From the NCBI RefSeq assembly GCF_002284565.1, contig NZ_NPKI01000012.1, positions 1-64,000 of the forward strand: a DNA stretch of 64,000 nt. Direction: 5' to 3'. Every line of letters begins with the position of its first letter. The first letter of the stretch is position 1. Positions 39,360 through 52,357 of this stretch are shown here, piece after piece. The DNA is from Mesorhizobium mediterraneum (GTDB taxonomy: Bacteria; Pseudomonadota; Alphaproteobacteria; Rhizobiales; Rhizobiaceae). The notes under the pieces are model-generated. The model was not told where the DNA came from and made no database searches. It worked only from the letters and a program-made list of their open reading frames with translations. The translations under genes were made by a program, and so were the position numbers.

Positions 39360-39766
39360 TCGGCGCTGCGTTTGTGTGTCGCTGCCTGCATGCCGCAAGC
39401 TTTGGTAGGCATAGACGCCCATACACCAAAAGCAAAGGAATTCTGGACGCGTTGGAAGGGCTGAACGGGGCAGCCAGCGAGTGAGGCCGGAAGCAGCTTG
39501 CGGCGTGCTTCCGGCCTCTGTCGATCCGGGAGGAAGGGACGTTACACCCGGTCGGCCTCGTTGCGGCACCTCGCGCACCACCCCGAAAATCGGACCCGAT
39601 TTTCGCTGGGGATCATGCGCAATCAAAGTGTTACAGCGTGCTTTGCGTGTCCGAGAGGACGCGCGGCGCCGTAACCGCCGCCTGTTCCTTGATCCTGGAA
39701 GCAGTCTAGCGCCGCCTAGCTGAACGTCCGCCGAAGCCCCGGTTCATCTGCCGTTCATCGAGAAAT
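39360..39766. other. Intergenic region with a 13-bp inverted repeat and a worn repeat
   Basis: No supported gene. A perfect 13-bp inverted repeat with a ten-base loop lies at 39483-39518 (GAGGCCGGAAGCA and TGCTTCCGGCCTC). A degenerate reversed family A repeat lies at 39581-39674. The remainder shows nothing definite until the heat-shock promoter at 39767. Confidence 0.6.
39581..39674 (-). repeat. Intergenic repeat, family A, degenerate copy
   Basis: CCCGAAAATCGGACCCGATTTTCG (first part) is followed by GATCATGCGC and then TTACAGCGTGCTTTGCGTGTC with GAGGACGCGCGGCGCCGTAA. This is the family A order read in reverse, with decayed stems. It is the least conserved of the four copies. Confidence 0.6.
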
Positions 39767-39795
39767 CTTGAAATGCTTTCACGTGTTCCCCAAAT
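39767..39795 (+). promoter_or_regulatory. RpoH (sigma-32) heat-shock promoter
   Basis: CTTGAA at 39767-39772 and CCCCAAAT at 39788-39795 are separated by 15 bases. This matches the sigma-32 consensus (CTTGAA, spacer of 11-16, CCCCATNT) at nearly every position. It lies about 105 bases before the hsp20 start codon, leaving room for the structured leader. Confidence 0.8.
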
Positions 39796-39802
39796 GTCTG
39801 TT

Positions 39803-39900
39803 GCGGCCGCCAATGTCGGGGCCGCTGGCCTATCCGGAACGCCGTTACGGGTTTCGCACCGGCCATACGCAAACCTTGTTGCTCAACAGGAGAACACACT
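39803..39900 (+). promoter_or_regulatory. ROSE-like RNA thermometer in the hsp20 leader
   Basis: The predicted leader of about 98 nt is GC-rich and can form several hairpins. Just before the ATG, TTGCT (39879-39883) faces the ribosome site AGGAG (39888-39892) across a short loop, the U-U-G-C-U/anti-Shine-Dalgarno arrangement that defines ROSE elements of rhizobial small heat-shock genes. Heat would melt this weak helix and expose the site. The pairing was read by eye, not folded. Confidence 0.62.
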
Positions 39901-40368
39901 ATGCGTCACGTTGATTTTTCCCCGCTCTATCGCTCGACCGTCGGTTTCGACCGGCTGTTCACGATGCTCGATTCGCTTGCGCAGCCTGAAAGCGCGCAGA
40001 CCTACCCGCCCTACAATATCGAGCGCACGGCTGAGGATTCCTACCGCATCTCGATGGCCGTCGCCGGGTTCTCGGACGACGAGCTCTCGATCGAAGCTCA
40101 CCGCAATGTGCTGACCGTCAAGGGTGAGCGCAAGGAAGAGGGCAATGGCGAAGGCTCCGAACTGCTCTATCGCGGTATCGCCAGCCGGGCCTTTGAGCGC
40201 CGCTTCCAGCTTGCCGACCATGTTGAAGTCGTCGGCGCCTCGCTGAAGAACGGCCTGCTTTTCGTCGACCTCAAGCGAAACATTCCCGAGGAGCTGAAGC
40301 CCCGCAAGATCGCGATCACCGCGTCTTCGGCCAAGGCCAAGCAGATCGAAGCCAAGACCGCCGCGTAA
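39901..40368 (+). CDS. Hsp20 family small heat-shock protein
   Basis: A 155-residue holdase chaperone of the IbpA/HspA class. A short N-terminal arm (with FSPLYRSTVGFDRLF) precedes the alpha-crystallin domain (about 35-130), with YRISMAVAGFSDDEL, LTVKGERK, the IASRAFERRFQLADHVEV strand region and NGLLFVDLKRNIPEE. It protects unfolding proteins during heat stress. An RpoH promoter and a thermosensor-like leader lie upstream and a strong terminator downstream, so it is monocistronic. Confidence 0.95.
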   Translation: MRHVDFSPLYRSTVGFDRLFTMLDSLAQPESAQTYPPYNIERTAEDSYRISMAVAGFSDDELSIEAHRNVLTVKGERKEEGNGEGSELLYRGIASRAFERRFQLADHVEVVGASLKNGLLFVDLKRNIPEELKPRKIAITASSAKAKQIEAKTAA

Positions 40369-40399
40369 GCTGCGTCACACAGACGATCCCAGGGACGGA

Positions 40400-40425
40400 G
40401 GGCGGCGCTTGGCGCCGCCCTTTTT
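40400..40425 (+). terminator. Rho-independent terminator after hsp20
   Basis: A perfect 9-bp stem (GGGCGGCGC, loop TTG, GCGCCGCCC) is followed by five T residues. It lies 32 bases after the hsp20 stop and 22 before the stop of the convergent aldolase gene. Confidence 0.92.
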
Positions 40426-40446
40426 CGTTGGTGAATGAGGTCCCCG

Positions 40447-41499
40447 TTATCCAGCAATTAGCCGGCCAAAGCGGTCGACCTCTTCGGCCGTGGTCGCAAA
40501 GCTGGTGACGAAACGGTAGAGCGCCTCGTCCTCGCCGATATGACCGTCGAAGTCATGCGGCTTGTGCCAATCGTAGAAAGCGGCGCCGGCCATTTGCACC
40601 CTTTCAGCCTCGGCCTTTTTCATCACCGCGAAGACCTCGTTCGCTTGCGGCAGCCAGGCCAGACGCGCCGACGGGGAGTCCCCGATCGCTGCCGCCAGGC
40701 GCGCTGCCTTGGCGTTGGCGTGCCGGGCCGTGTCGAGCCACAGGCCGTCCTTGAAATAAGCTTCGAACTGCGCAGCGACGAAGCGCGATTTCGAGAACAA
40801 TTGCGCCGCGCGCTTGCGCAGGAAGGCCAGTTCCCTGGCGCGGTCCAGATCGAACAGCACGACAGCCTCGGCGCACCAGCAGCCGTTCTTGGTGCCGCCG
40901 AAGGAGAGGATGTCGACGCCGCGCTTCCAGGTCATTTCCGCAGGCGTCGTCTCGAGTGCGACCAGCGCATTGGCGAAGCGGGCGCCATCCATGTGCAGCG
41001 GCAATTTGTGATGCTTGGCGATCGCTGAAATCCTGGCAATCTCGTTGAGCGAATAGATGGTGCCGACCTCGGTCGACTGGGTGATCGACACCGCCATCGG
41101 ACGCCCGGAATGGACGATTTCAGGCGCGAACCGGTCCACCGCCGCTTCCAGCTTGTTCGGATCGATCTTGCCCAGCGCGCCGTCGACGGCATAGAGCCGC
41201 GAGCCGCCGGTAAAGTATTCCGGTGCGCCGCATTCATCCTCGATGACATGCGATTCGCGATGGCAGAAGGAAATGCCGCCTGATTTGTTGTAGGTGGTCA
41301 GCGACAGCGAATTGGCGGCGGTGCCGGTCGCCACGAAAAACACCGCGACCTCGCGCTCGAAAATTTCGTTGAAGCGCTGGTAGACGGCCTGGTCGAGGGC
41401 GCCGTCGCCATAGGCGGTGGAAAAGCCGCCGGCATGGGCCGATAGCCCCGCAGCGATGCTGGGATGGGCGCCTGCCCAATTGTCGGAAGCGAAATTCAT
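40447..41499 (-). CDS. ltaE: Low-specificity L-threonine aldolase
   Basis: A 350-residue PLP enzyme (fold type I) that splits threonine or allo-threonine to glycine and acetaldehyde. Seen are FASDNWAGAHP at the start, ATGTAANSLSL for cofactor phosphate binding, HMDGARFANALVA with the PLP-binding aspartate, and the Schiff-base lysine in SFGGTKNGCW. The start at 41499 gives the family N-terminus; an ATG at 41526 is an alternative. It is alone on its strand, convergent with hsp20. Confidence 0.92.
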   Translation of the reverse strand: MNFASDNWAGAHPSIAAGLSAHAGGFSTAYGDGALDQAVYQRFNEIFEREVAVFFVATGTAANSLSLTTYNKSGGISFCHRESHVIEDECGAPEYFTGGSRLYAVDGALGKIDPNKLEAAVDRFAPEIVHSGRPMAVSITQSTEVGTIYSLNEIARISAIAKHHKLPLHMDGARFANALVALETTPAEMTWKRGVDILSFGGTKNGCWCAEAVVLFDLDRARELAFLRKRAAQLFSKSRFVAAQFEAYFKDGLWLDTARHANAKAARLAAAIGDSPSARLAWLPQANEVFAVMKKAEAERVQMAGAAFYDWHKPHDFDGHIGEDEALYRFVTSFATTAEEVDRFGRLIAG

Positions 41500-41968
41500 G
41501 CGTTTGCCTGTGCTGGGAAAATCCATGCAACCTTGGCCGCTTTCGCATCCTGCTCGCAAGTGCCAAGTGCCGGAAAACCGGTAAAGCCAGGGAGAGACGA
41601 CGATGGAGATAAACGACCGAACGTTACGTGCTGATGTGGCTATGCGTAATTTTCTGTCGTGGAATGTCCAAGATTTTCATGAATCGGTCTTGTGCGCGTC
41701 CGGGATTTCTGTCATAAAAAATTTAGGACAGTAGTGCTGTCTTATTTTGTCGCACACATCTGGCTGGATTGGCGTATCATTGGGCCTCTCCGGCCGTTGC
41801 CGTGAGCGACAGGTAGACAGCCTGGCTCTGGCCTGTACGATTACCGGATGCGAACCAGGTCGCCTGGTTCGCAAGGATTTCGCAAGACGTGCCGCAAGGA
41901 TGAAGGGGGAGCCAAGCGCTTCCCGACGCAAACCAGCGCCCTAAGGGCTGGGAATGGAGGACAGGATG
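41500..41968. other. gltB upstream region with two inverted repeats
   Basis: No supported gene in this 470-base stretch. It contains an inverted repeat GACAG-TAGTG-CTGTC (41727-41741) in an A/T-rich patch that looks like a promoter region, and a perfect 10-bp hairpin GCGAACCAGG, loop TCG, CCTGGTTCGC (41850-41872) that would lie in the gltB leader about 100 bases before the start codon. Confidence 0.55.
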
Positions 41969-46705
<4,737 letters not shown>

Positions 46706-46717
46706 GCTTTGGGAGTT

Positions 46718-46740
46718 GCCGGGAAGCCTGGCTTCCCGGC
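46718..46740 (+). terminator. Stem-loop between gltB and gltD
   Basis: A perfect 10-bp stem (GCCGGGAAGC, loop CTG, GCTTCCCGGC) lies 13 bases after the gltB stop. There is no T-run, so it is more likely an mRNA-processing or attenuation element than a full terminator. gltD starts 108 bases further on. Confidence 0.45.
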
Positions 46741-46848
46741 ACGGGTCTCATCAACAATCCTGACCTCGTGCTGAAGGTTGCTATGGCTGCCTCAAGAGGT
46801 TAACGGGTGCGGCGAAAACCGCACCATCTGGACAGCAGGAACTGGACT

Positions 46849-48303
46849 ATGGGCAAGGTAACAGGGTTTCTCGAGATCGACCGGCAGGTGCACAAGTACC
46901 AGCCGGCTTCCGACCGCATCCGGCATTTTCGCGAGTTCACGCTGCCGATGTCGGACAAGGAGGTCGAGAAACAGGCCGCGCGCTGCATGGATTGCGGCAT
47001 TCCGTACTGCCATGGGCCAACCGGCTGCCCGATCCACAACCAGATCCCGGACTGGAACGACCTCGTCTACAATGGCGACTGGGACAATGCGATCCGCAAC
47101 TTGCATTCGACCAACAATTTCCCGGAGTTCACCGGCCGCATCTGTCCGGCACCTTGCGAGGAAGCCTGCACGCTGAACCTCGAGGACATTCCGGTCGCCA
47201 TCAAGACGATCGAACAGGCGATCGCCGACAAGGCCTATGAAACCGGTCATATCCGGCCATATCCGCCGGAAAAGAAGACCGGCAAGCGCGTCGCAATCAT
47301 CGGCTCGGGGCCGGCCGGCATGGCCGCCGCCCAGCAGCTTGGCCGTGCCGGCCACGACGTCCACGTCTATGAGCGCGAGAGCCGGCCGGGCGGGCTGATG
47401 CGCTATGGCATCCCCGACTTCAAGATCGAGAAGCACTATATCGATCGGCGCATCGAGCAGATGCAGGGCGAGGGCGTGAGCTTCCATTGTGGGATCAATG
47501 TCGGCGTCGACAAGCCGGTGGCGGAGCTGCTCGCCGAATATGATGCTGTGCTCTATTGCGGCGGATCGGAAACACCGCGTCCGGCCAACATTCCCGGCGA
47601 CGATCTCGACGGCGTCCATGACGCGATGCCCTATCTGGTGCAGCAGAACAAGCGCGTCGGCGGCGAGCCGATCCAATCGGTGGCGTGGCCCTCCCAACCG
47701 ATCGTCGCCGGCGGCCAGCATGTCGTCGTCGTCGGCGGCGGCGATACCGCATCCGACTGCGTCGGCACCGCGTTCCGCCAGGGCGCCGTCCGCGTCACCC
47801 AACTCGACATCCGGCCGCAGCCGCCGGAAAAGGAAGACAAGCTTTCGGTCTGGCCCTACTGGGCAACGAAGATGCGCACCTCGTCCTCGCAGGCCGAAGG
47901 CGCCGAGCGCGAGTTTCAGGTGGCGACGCTCGAATTCATCGGCGAGGACGGCGCGTTGACTGGCGTCAAATGCTGCGAGGTCGATGAAAAGCGCAAGCCG
48001 GTCGCCGGCACGGAATTCGTCATCCGCGCGGATCTCGCCTTCATCGCCATCGGCTTTGCCGGGCCGGCCGCCGTCGGACCGGTGTCGGAGCTGGGCGGCC
48101 AGATGAAGATCGCCATCGACAGCCGCCGCTCGAACAACGTCGAGGCCAATGACCGCGACTATAAGACCAGCGTCGAAAAGCTCTATGCGGCGGGTGATGT
48201 GCGCCGTGGCCAGTCGCTGGTCGTCTGGGCGATCCGCGAGGGCCGGCAGGCGGCGCGCTCGATCGACGAGGCACTGATGGGATCGAGCGTGCTACCGCGC
48301 TGA
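46849..48303 (+). CDS. gltD: Glutamate synthase (NADPH), small subunit
   Basis: A 484-residue FAD- and NADPH-binding subunit that feeds electrons to GltB. The N-terminal Fe-S cysteines are CMDCGIPYC, GCPIHN and RICPAPCEEAC. The FAD site is IIGSGPAGMAAAQQLG near residue 148, the NADPH site VVVVGGGDTASDCVGTA near 290, and the C-terminal ATG-type FAD motif YAAGDVRRGQSLVV. The ATG at 46849 starts the conserved MGKVTGFLEI. It completes the GS-GOGAT nitrogen-assimilation pair with a GlnA encoded elsewhere. Confidence 0.96.
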   Translation: MGKVTGFLEIDRQVHKYQPASDRIRHFREFTLPMSDKEVEKQAARCMDCGIPYCHGPTGCPIHNQIPDWNDLVYNGDWDNAIRNLHSTNNFPEFTGRICPAPCEEACTLNLEDIPVAIKTIEQAIADKAYETGHIRPYPPEKKTGKRVAIIGSGPAGMAAAQQLGRAGHDVHVYERESRPGGLMRYGIPDFKIEKHYIDRRIEQMQGEGVSFHCGINVGVDKPVAELLAEYDAVLYCGGSETPRPANIPGDDLDGVHDAMPYLVQQNKRVGGEPIQSVAWPSQPIVAGGQHVVVVGGGDTASDCVGTAFRQGAVRVTQLDIRPQPPEKEDKLSVWPYWATKMRTSSSQAEGAEREFQVATLEFIGEDGALTGVKCCEVDEKRKPVAGTEFVIRADLAFIAIGFAGPAAVGPVSELGGQMKIAIDSRRSNNVEANDRDYKTSVEKLYAAGDVRRGQSLVVWAIREGRQAARSIDEALMGSSVLPR

Positions 48304-48339
48304 GACCGTTTGGAAACTCTACTCCTGCGGCCATCTGAG

Positions 48340-48480
48340 AGCGTTTTCTGCGCTTCCGGCCTTTGCCGTCCGAAGCACTCATGAGCGGTCGTGGCAGTTA
48401 AGGCTACGGCCGGCGTAGGCCGGTGCTCACATACTCGAATGTACGCTCCGCTCCGGTTCTCGAAAACACCCTTATATGAC
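48340..48480 (+). repeat. Degenerate intergenic element, family C, copy 1
   Basis: TTCTGCGCTTCCGG, TCACATACTCGAATGTACGC and GGTTCTCGAAA occur here in order, with short inverted repeats (ACATACTCGAATGT). The first and last blocks recur in the same order at 52226-52310, in each case just after a rightward housekeeping gene and before a leftward one. The two copies are only partly alike. Confidence 0.45.
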
Positions 48481-48519
48481 TCACAGCAGCGAGTTTCGAA
48501 ACGGTCTCCGAGCCTCGTA

Positions 48520-49743
48520 TCAAGGATTGATCGCCGTTGTCGTTTCGTTTGCGGCCGCCGCCGCAGGCTGCGCCCTGGGCGGCCAATGGAAGTCGTCGGC
48601 GCGGCCGGGCGAAGCATCTGATGCCTTGCCCTCGACGACGAGTTTTTCGCCGAGCCCGTCCGCCTTTGCCGGCGGCGCTGCGCCGAGAAGCTCCGAACCG
48701 CCATCGAGCGCCGGATCGTTGAGCAGCATCGGCACGGTGCGATCGACGGCCATGGGTGCCGGTGCCGGCGCCTCGACGGGAGCGCCCGCCGGCGCATAAG
48801 TCGCCGGTGTGCCCGCGGGCGCGGTCATTCCAAGCATCTTCATCAAGGGTTTTTCGGCATAGAAGGCGAGCTTGCGTTTGCCGGCTTTCGACACATAGAT
48901 GCCGTCGTCGGTGCGTAGGCGCACCGGTTGGCCGTTGATATCAGGCCCACTGGTGACGAAGGCGCCGTCCTCGTCGACGAAACCGTCCCAGATGTCGACG
49001 AATTCGCCGCCATGACTTTCGGCCGTCGAGCGGTAGATGTCGTTGAAAGCCAGCATGTCGGAGGTCATCTTCGGCGCCTTGAATGCCGGCATGCCGACCC
49101 ACAGATACGGTACCTTGGCCGATGCAATGGCCTTGCCGAATGCTTCGGTCCGGCGTTCGTATTCCTTGTCCCAGCCTTCGGACCGCGGCTGTTCGCGCTC
49201 ATCGTTCACGCGCATTTGCTGCCGATCGTTGGAGCCCAGCATGACGATTACGGCCGCGGGCTTTTCGGTCTCGATCAGCGACTTGATCTGTTCGGGCCAG
49301 TTGTAGAAATCGTCACGCACGAAACCGGACGAACCGTTGCTGCGAACGACGATCCTGATTTTGTTGTTTTCGGCAAAGGCGGTATCCAGACCTTCGGCAA
49401 GGCCACTCGCCATGAAATCACCGACCACCAGAACGGTGCGGGCATCCGGCGCCTTCTCGACAATGGGGGTTGTCGGCTCAGCCGGCCGGCGCGGCGCGGC
49501 GCGGGGCTTTTTTGCCCTGGCCTTCGGCGGCCTGGCTCTCTGAATTTGTCGCGGCGGCGGTTCCACCCGCTCGCTTCGGCGCAGAAACAACAGGTCGCGC
49601 AGCGACCAGCCACGCCTTTGTTCTTCCTGCGCTACGGCCGGCGTATGAAAGGCGGCGGCAGTACTGACGGCCAGAACGGCAACAGCCAGAATCAGGATCG
49701 GCACGCGACGAAGGATCACCTGGATACGCGCAGCCGAAATCAA
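48520..49743 (-). CDS. DUF459 SGNH-like hydrolase, exported
   Basis: A 407-residue protein. A hydrophobic signal or anchor spans about residues 14-38. A basic, Pro-rich linker (60-92) precedes an SGNH/GDSL-like domain (about 103-310), with VVGDFMASGLAEGLD, VVRSNGSSGFVRDD, VIVMLGSNDRQ and a late DGIYVSKAGKRKLAF. The tail of about 90 residues is Pro/Ala-rich. Block I reads GDFM where true GDSL enzymes have GDS, so the usual serine nucleophile is absent. This looks typical of DUF459, whose role, perhaps in the cell envelope, is unproven. Confidence 0.82.
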   Translation of the reverse strand: MISAARIQVILRRVPILILAVAVLAVSTAAAFHTPAVAQEEQRRGWSLRDLLFLRRSERVEPPPRQIQRARPPKARAKKPRAAPRRPAEPTTPIVEKAPDARTVLVVGDFMASGLAEGLDTAFAENNKIRIVVRSNGSSGFVRDDFYNWPEQIKSLIETEKPAAVIVMLGSNDRQQMRVNDEREQPRSEGWDKEYERRTEAFGKAIASAKVPYLWVGMPAFKAPKMTSDMLAFNDIYRSTAESHGGEFVDIWDGFVDEDGAFVTSGPDINGQPVRLRTDDGIYVSKAGKRKLAFYAEKPLMKMLGMTAPAGTPATYAPAGAPVEAPAPAPMAVDRTVPMLLNDPALDGGSELLGAAPPAKADGLGEKLVVEGKASDASPGRADDFHWPPRAQPAAAAANETTTAINP

Positions 49744-49860
49744 TCACCCTCTCCATCCCTTAAGAGCGCCGGACCCAAGTCCAACCGTGCCGCCGCTCGA
49801 GCATCGGATTGCCAACGGTTTTGGGTCCGATGCTCCAGGTTGTTGTCTCCCTATGCGAGG

Positions 49861-51087
49861 CTAGTTCTGCCTGAGCCATTTGAGCACTTCCATGCTCGGA
49901 TGTCCGTCCTGGGTCAAGCCAGCCTTCGCCTGGAAGGCCATGATGGCGGCCTTCGATCCCTCGCCGATCTTGCCGTCGAACTTGCCGTCATAGTAGCCGT
50001 ACTGGGAAAGCCGCTGCTGAAGCTCTTGCCTCTCCTCGAAGGAGAGCTTCGTGAAAGGCCGCTTCCAGTCCTGCACAAGCCCACCATAGCCGGCGATTTC
50101 GTCGGCAAGAAGGCCAACGGCAACCGCGTATTTGTCGGCATTGTTGTAGCGCTTGATGACCGAAAAATTCTTGATCATCAGGAAGGCCGGGCCGCCGCGG
50201 CCGCCCGGTACTTTCAGCGTGGCCTTCTCCGCACCACTCTTGAAGGGCTTTCCGTTGACACGCGTGACACCCAGCGCTTGCCATTGCGACAGCGACTTCG
50301 ATCCGGCCGGGAACTTCTTCCCATCGGGAAGGCTGACTTCATAGCCCCAGGTCTTGCCGGCCTGCCAGCCGTTCTTCCTGAGCAGATTGGCGGCCGTGGC
50401 CAATGCATCGGGAATCGAATTCCAGATGTCGCGCCTGCCGTCGCCATCCATATCGACCGCATAGGCCTGATAGCTGGTGGGAATGAATTGGGTATGGCCC
50501 ATGGCGCCAGCCCATGAGCCGCTGAGGTGGCTTTTGTCGATGTCGCCCCTTTGCAGGATCTTCAGCGCCGCGATCAACTGGGTGCGGGCAAATTTCGATC
50601 GCCTGCGGTCGGCATAGCCAAGCGTTGCCAGCGAACGCACGACATTTCGCATGACCTCATCGCGCTTGAGGATTTCGCCGTAGTTCGATTCCATCGACCA
50701 GATGGCCAGCAGGATGTAGCGGTCGACGCCGTATTTTGCCTCGATCCTGTCCAGCCAAGGCTTCCACTTCCTGGCCATCTGCTGGCCGACAGCGACCGAC
50801 TGGTCATGGACGCGGTTGTCGAAATAATCCCAGGCGGGCGCGGTAAATTCGGGTTGATAACGCGCTTTTTCCAGCACGACCGGATCGGCATCGCTGATCC
50901 CCTGGAACGCCTGGTCATAAACGGCGCCGGAAACGCCGCTCTGCACTGTGGTGGCGCGGAAGCTCGCCACCCATTGCCGGAAGCCGGCGTCGGCAAAAGC
51001 AGATCCGGCGGGCATCAGTAAGGCGAGCGAAAGGCTGGCGGCCGCAACGACGCTGGTGAAGCGCTTTGCGGCGTTGCGAACGGACAT
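49861..51087 (-). CDS. Lytic murein transglycosylase (MltB family) with peptidoglycan-binding domain
   Basis: A 408-residue exported enzyme that cleaves the glycan strands of peptidoglycan, forming anhydro-muropeptides. A signal peptide ends near residue 33 (AFADA). The SLT/MltB domain follows, with catalytic glutamate in LLAIWSMESNYGEIL, SGSWAGAMGHTQFIPTSYQ and DGDGRRDIW. A PG_binding_1 domain closes the protein (LQQRLSQYGYYDGKFDGKIG). The ATG at 51087 is preceded by AAGGAGGAAAAG, a near-ideal ribosome site; two ATGs upstream are discounted. No lipobox, so periplasmic. Confidence 0.93.
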   Translation of the reverse strand: MSVRNAAKRFTSVVAAASLSLALLMPAGSAFADAGFRQWVASFRATTVQSGVSGAVYDQAFQGISDADPVVLEKARYQPEFTAPAWDYFDNRVHDQSVAVGQQMARKWKPWLDRIEAKYGVDRYILLAIWSMESNYGEILKRDEVMRNVVRSLATLGYADRRRSKFARTQLIAALKILQRGDIDKSHLSGSWAGAMGHTQFIPTSYQAYAVDMDGDGRRDIWNSIPDALATAANLLRKNGWQAGKTWGYEVSLPDGKKFPAGSKSLSQWQALGVTRVNGKPFKSGAEKATLKVPGGRGGPAFLMIKNFSVIKRYNNADKYAVAVGLLADEIAGYGGLVQDWKRPFTKLSFEERQELQQRLSQYGYYDGKFDGKIGEGSKAAIMAFQAKAGLTQDGHPSMEVLKWLRQN

Positions 51088-51300
51088 CTTTTCCTCCTTC
51101 ATCATCACAGGAAGATCATTCATCGCCGAAGCCGGTTAGCAATTGGTTTACCATAGGTGCCGTTGGGAACGAAAAGCCGCGTCGGTGCTTTACGAACTAC
51201 AAATTTTTTTCTGACCAGCCGTTCCATAATCCTCGATTCCGGCACGAAAATGTCTCGAAGCGGGATTGCCGAACAGGCTTACAAACGGATAATTGACAGC

Positions 51301-52206
51301 ATGAAGAGAGTTCGCAAGGCAGTTTTCCCGGTCGCCGGTCTCGGAACCCGGTTTCTCCCGGCCACCAAGGCCATACCCAAGGAAATGCTGACTGTCGTCG
51401 ACAGGCCAGTTATCCAGTATGTGGTCGACGAGGCACGCGAAGCCGGCATCGAACATTTCATCTTCGTGACCGGCCGTAACAAGGCGGTCATCGAGGACCA
51501 TTTCGACGTCCAGTTCGAACTCTATGACACGCTCGCCCAGCGCGGCAAGAACGACGAGCTCGCCCGCCTGCAGCGGCTGCAACCCTCGCCGGGGCAGACC
51601 AGCTTCACGCGCCAGCAGGTCCCGCTTGGCCTTGGCCATGCCGTTTGGTGCGCCCGCGAGCTCGTCGGGGACGAGCCCTTCGCGCTGCTTTTGCCTGATA
51701 TGATCATGCAGTCGGAAAAAAGCTGCATGAAGGAGATGGTCGAGCTTTATGCCGAGACCGGCAACAACATCGTCGCGGTTCAGGAATGCGACCCCGCCGA
51801 GGCCCATAAATACGGCATCGTCGGTCGCGGCGAGGATACGCATCACGGTTTCCGCATCACCGGCATGGTGGAGAAGCCGAAGACCGGCACGGCACCCTCC
51901 AATCTATACATCAACGGGCGCTACATCCTGCAGCCGGAGATATTCGGGATTCTCGAGGGCCAGGAAAAGGGCGCCGGCAACGAGATCCAGCTCACCGATG
52001 CGATGCTGAAGCTGGAGAAGCAGCAGCCCTTCTATGGCTGCCATTACCAGGGGCGCACCTTCGATTGCGGATCGCCGGAAGGCTTTGTTGAGGCCAACGT
52101 CGCCTTCGCACTGTGGCGCAGCGACGTGAACGGGAACATGGCGGGCGCCATCCGCAAGCTTCTCGACGAGTTGAAACCGTCAGAGCAGCGGGGTGCGGCA
52201 TTCTAG
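51301..52206 (+). CDS. galU: UTP-glucose-1-phosphate uridylyltransferase
   Basis: A 301-residue nucleotidyltransferase that makes UDP-glucose for exopolysaccharide, LPS and cyclic glucan. The signature [20 protein letters not shown] is at residues 8-27. [37 protein letters not shown] and [12 protein letters not shown] follow. The start at 51301 begins the conserved sequence; the frame is open upstream to 51157 without similarity. The ribosome site is weak. Rhizobia often call this gene exoN. Confidence 0.95.
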   Translation: MKRVRKAVFPVAGLGTRFLPATKAIPKEMLTVVDRPVIQYVVDEAREAGIEHFIFVTGRNKAVIEDHFDVQFELYDTLAQRGKNDELARLQRLQPSPGQTSFTRQQVPLGLGHAVWCARELVGDEPFALLLPDMIMQSEKSCMKEMVELYAETGNNIVAVQECDPAEAHKYGIVGRGEDTHHGFRITGMVEKPKTGTAPSNLYINGRYILQPEIFGILEGQEKGAGNEIQLTDAMLKLEKQQPFYGCHYQGRTFDCGSPEGFVEANVAFALWRSDVNGNMAGAIRKLLDELKPSEQRGAAF

Positions 52207-52225
52207 CGAGCTGACATTCAGCCGG

Positions 52226-52336
52226 CCTGCGAATGGCGATTTCTGCGCTTCCGGTACTTGCATAACCCAATGTAGGCCGCGTTCAGGTTCTCGAAACCGC
52301 CGTTCCCGCCACTGCCTGACCCGAATCTCGACGTAC
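52226..52336 (+). repeat. Degenerate intergenic element, family C, copy 2
   Basis: Contains TTTCTGCGCTTCCGGTACTTG and GGTTCTCGAAACCGCC blocks in the order seen at 48340-48480, following galU. The middle block is mostly lost. Weak support as a repeat. Confidence 0.4.
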
Positions 52337-52357
52337 CCAAACCTTCAACGGCTTGCT

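Noticed and set aside
41677..41931. An 84-codon minus-strand frame upstream of gltB
   Set aside because: No ribosome site, no recognisable domain and atypical composition; it overlaps the probable gltB promoter and leader hairpin.
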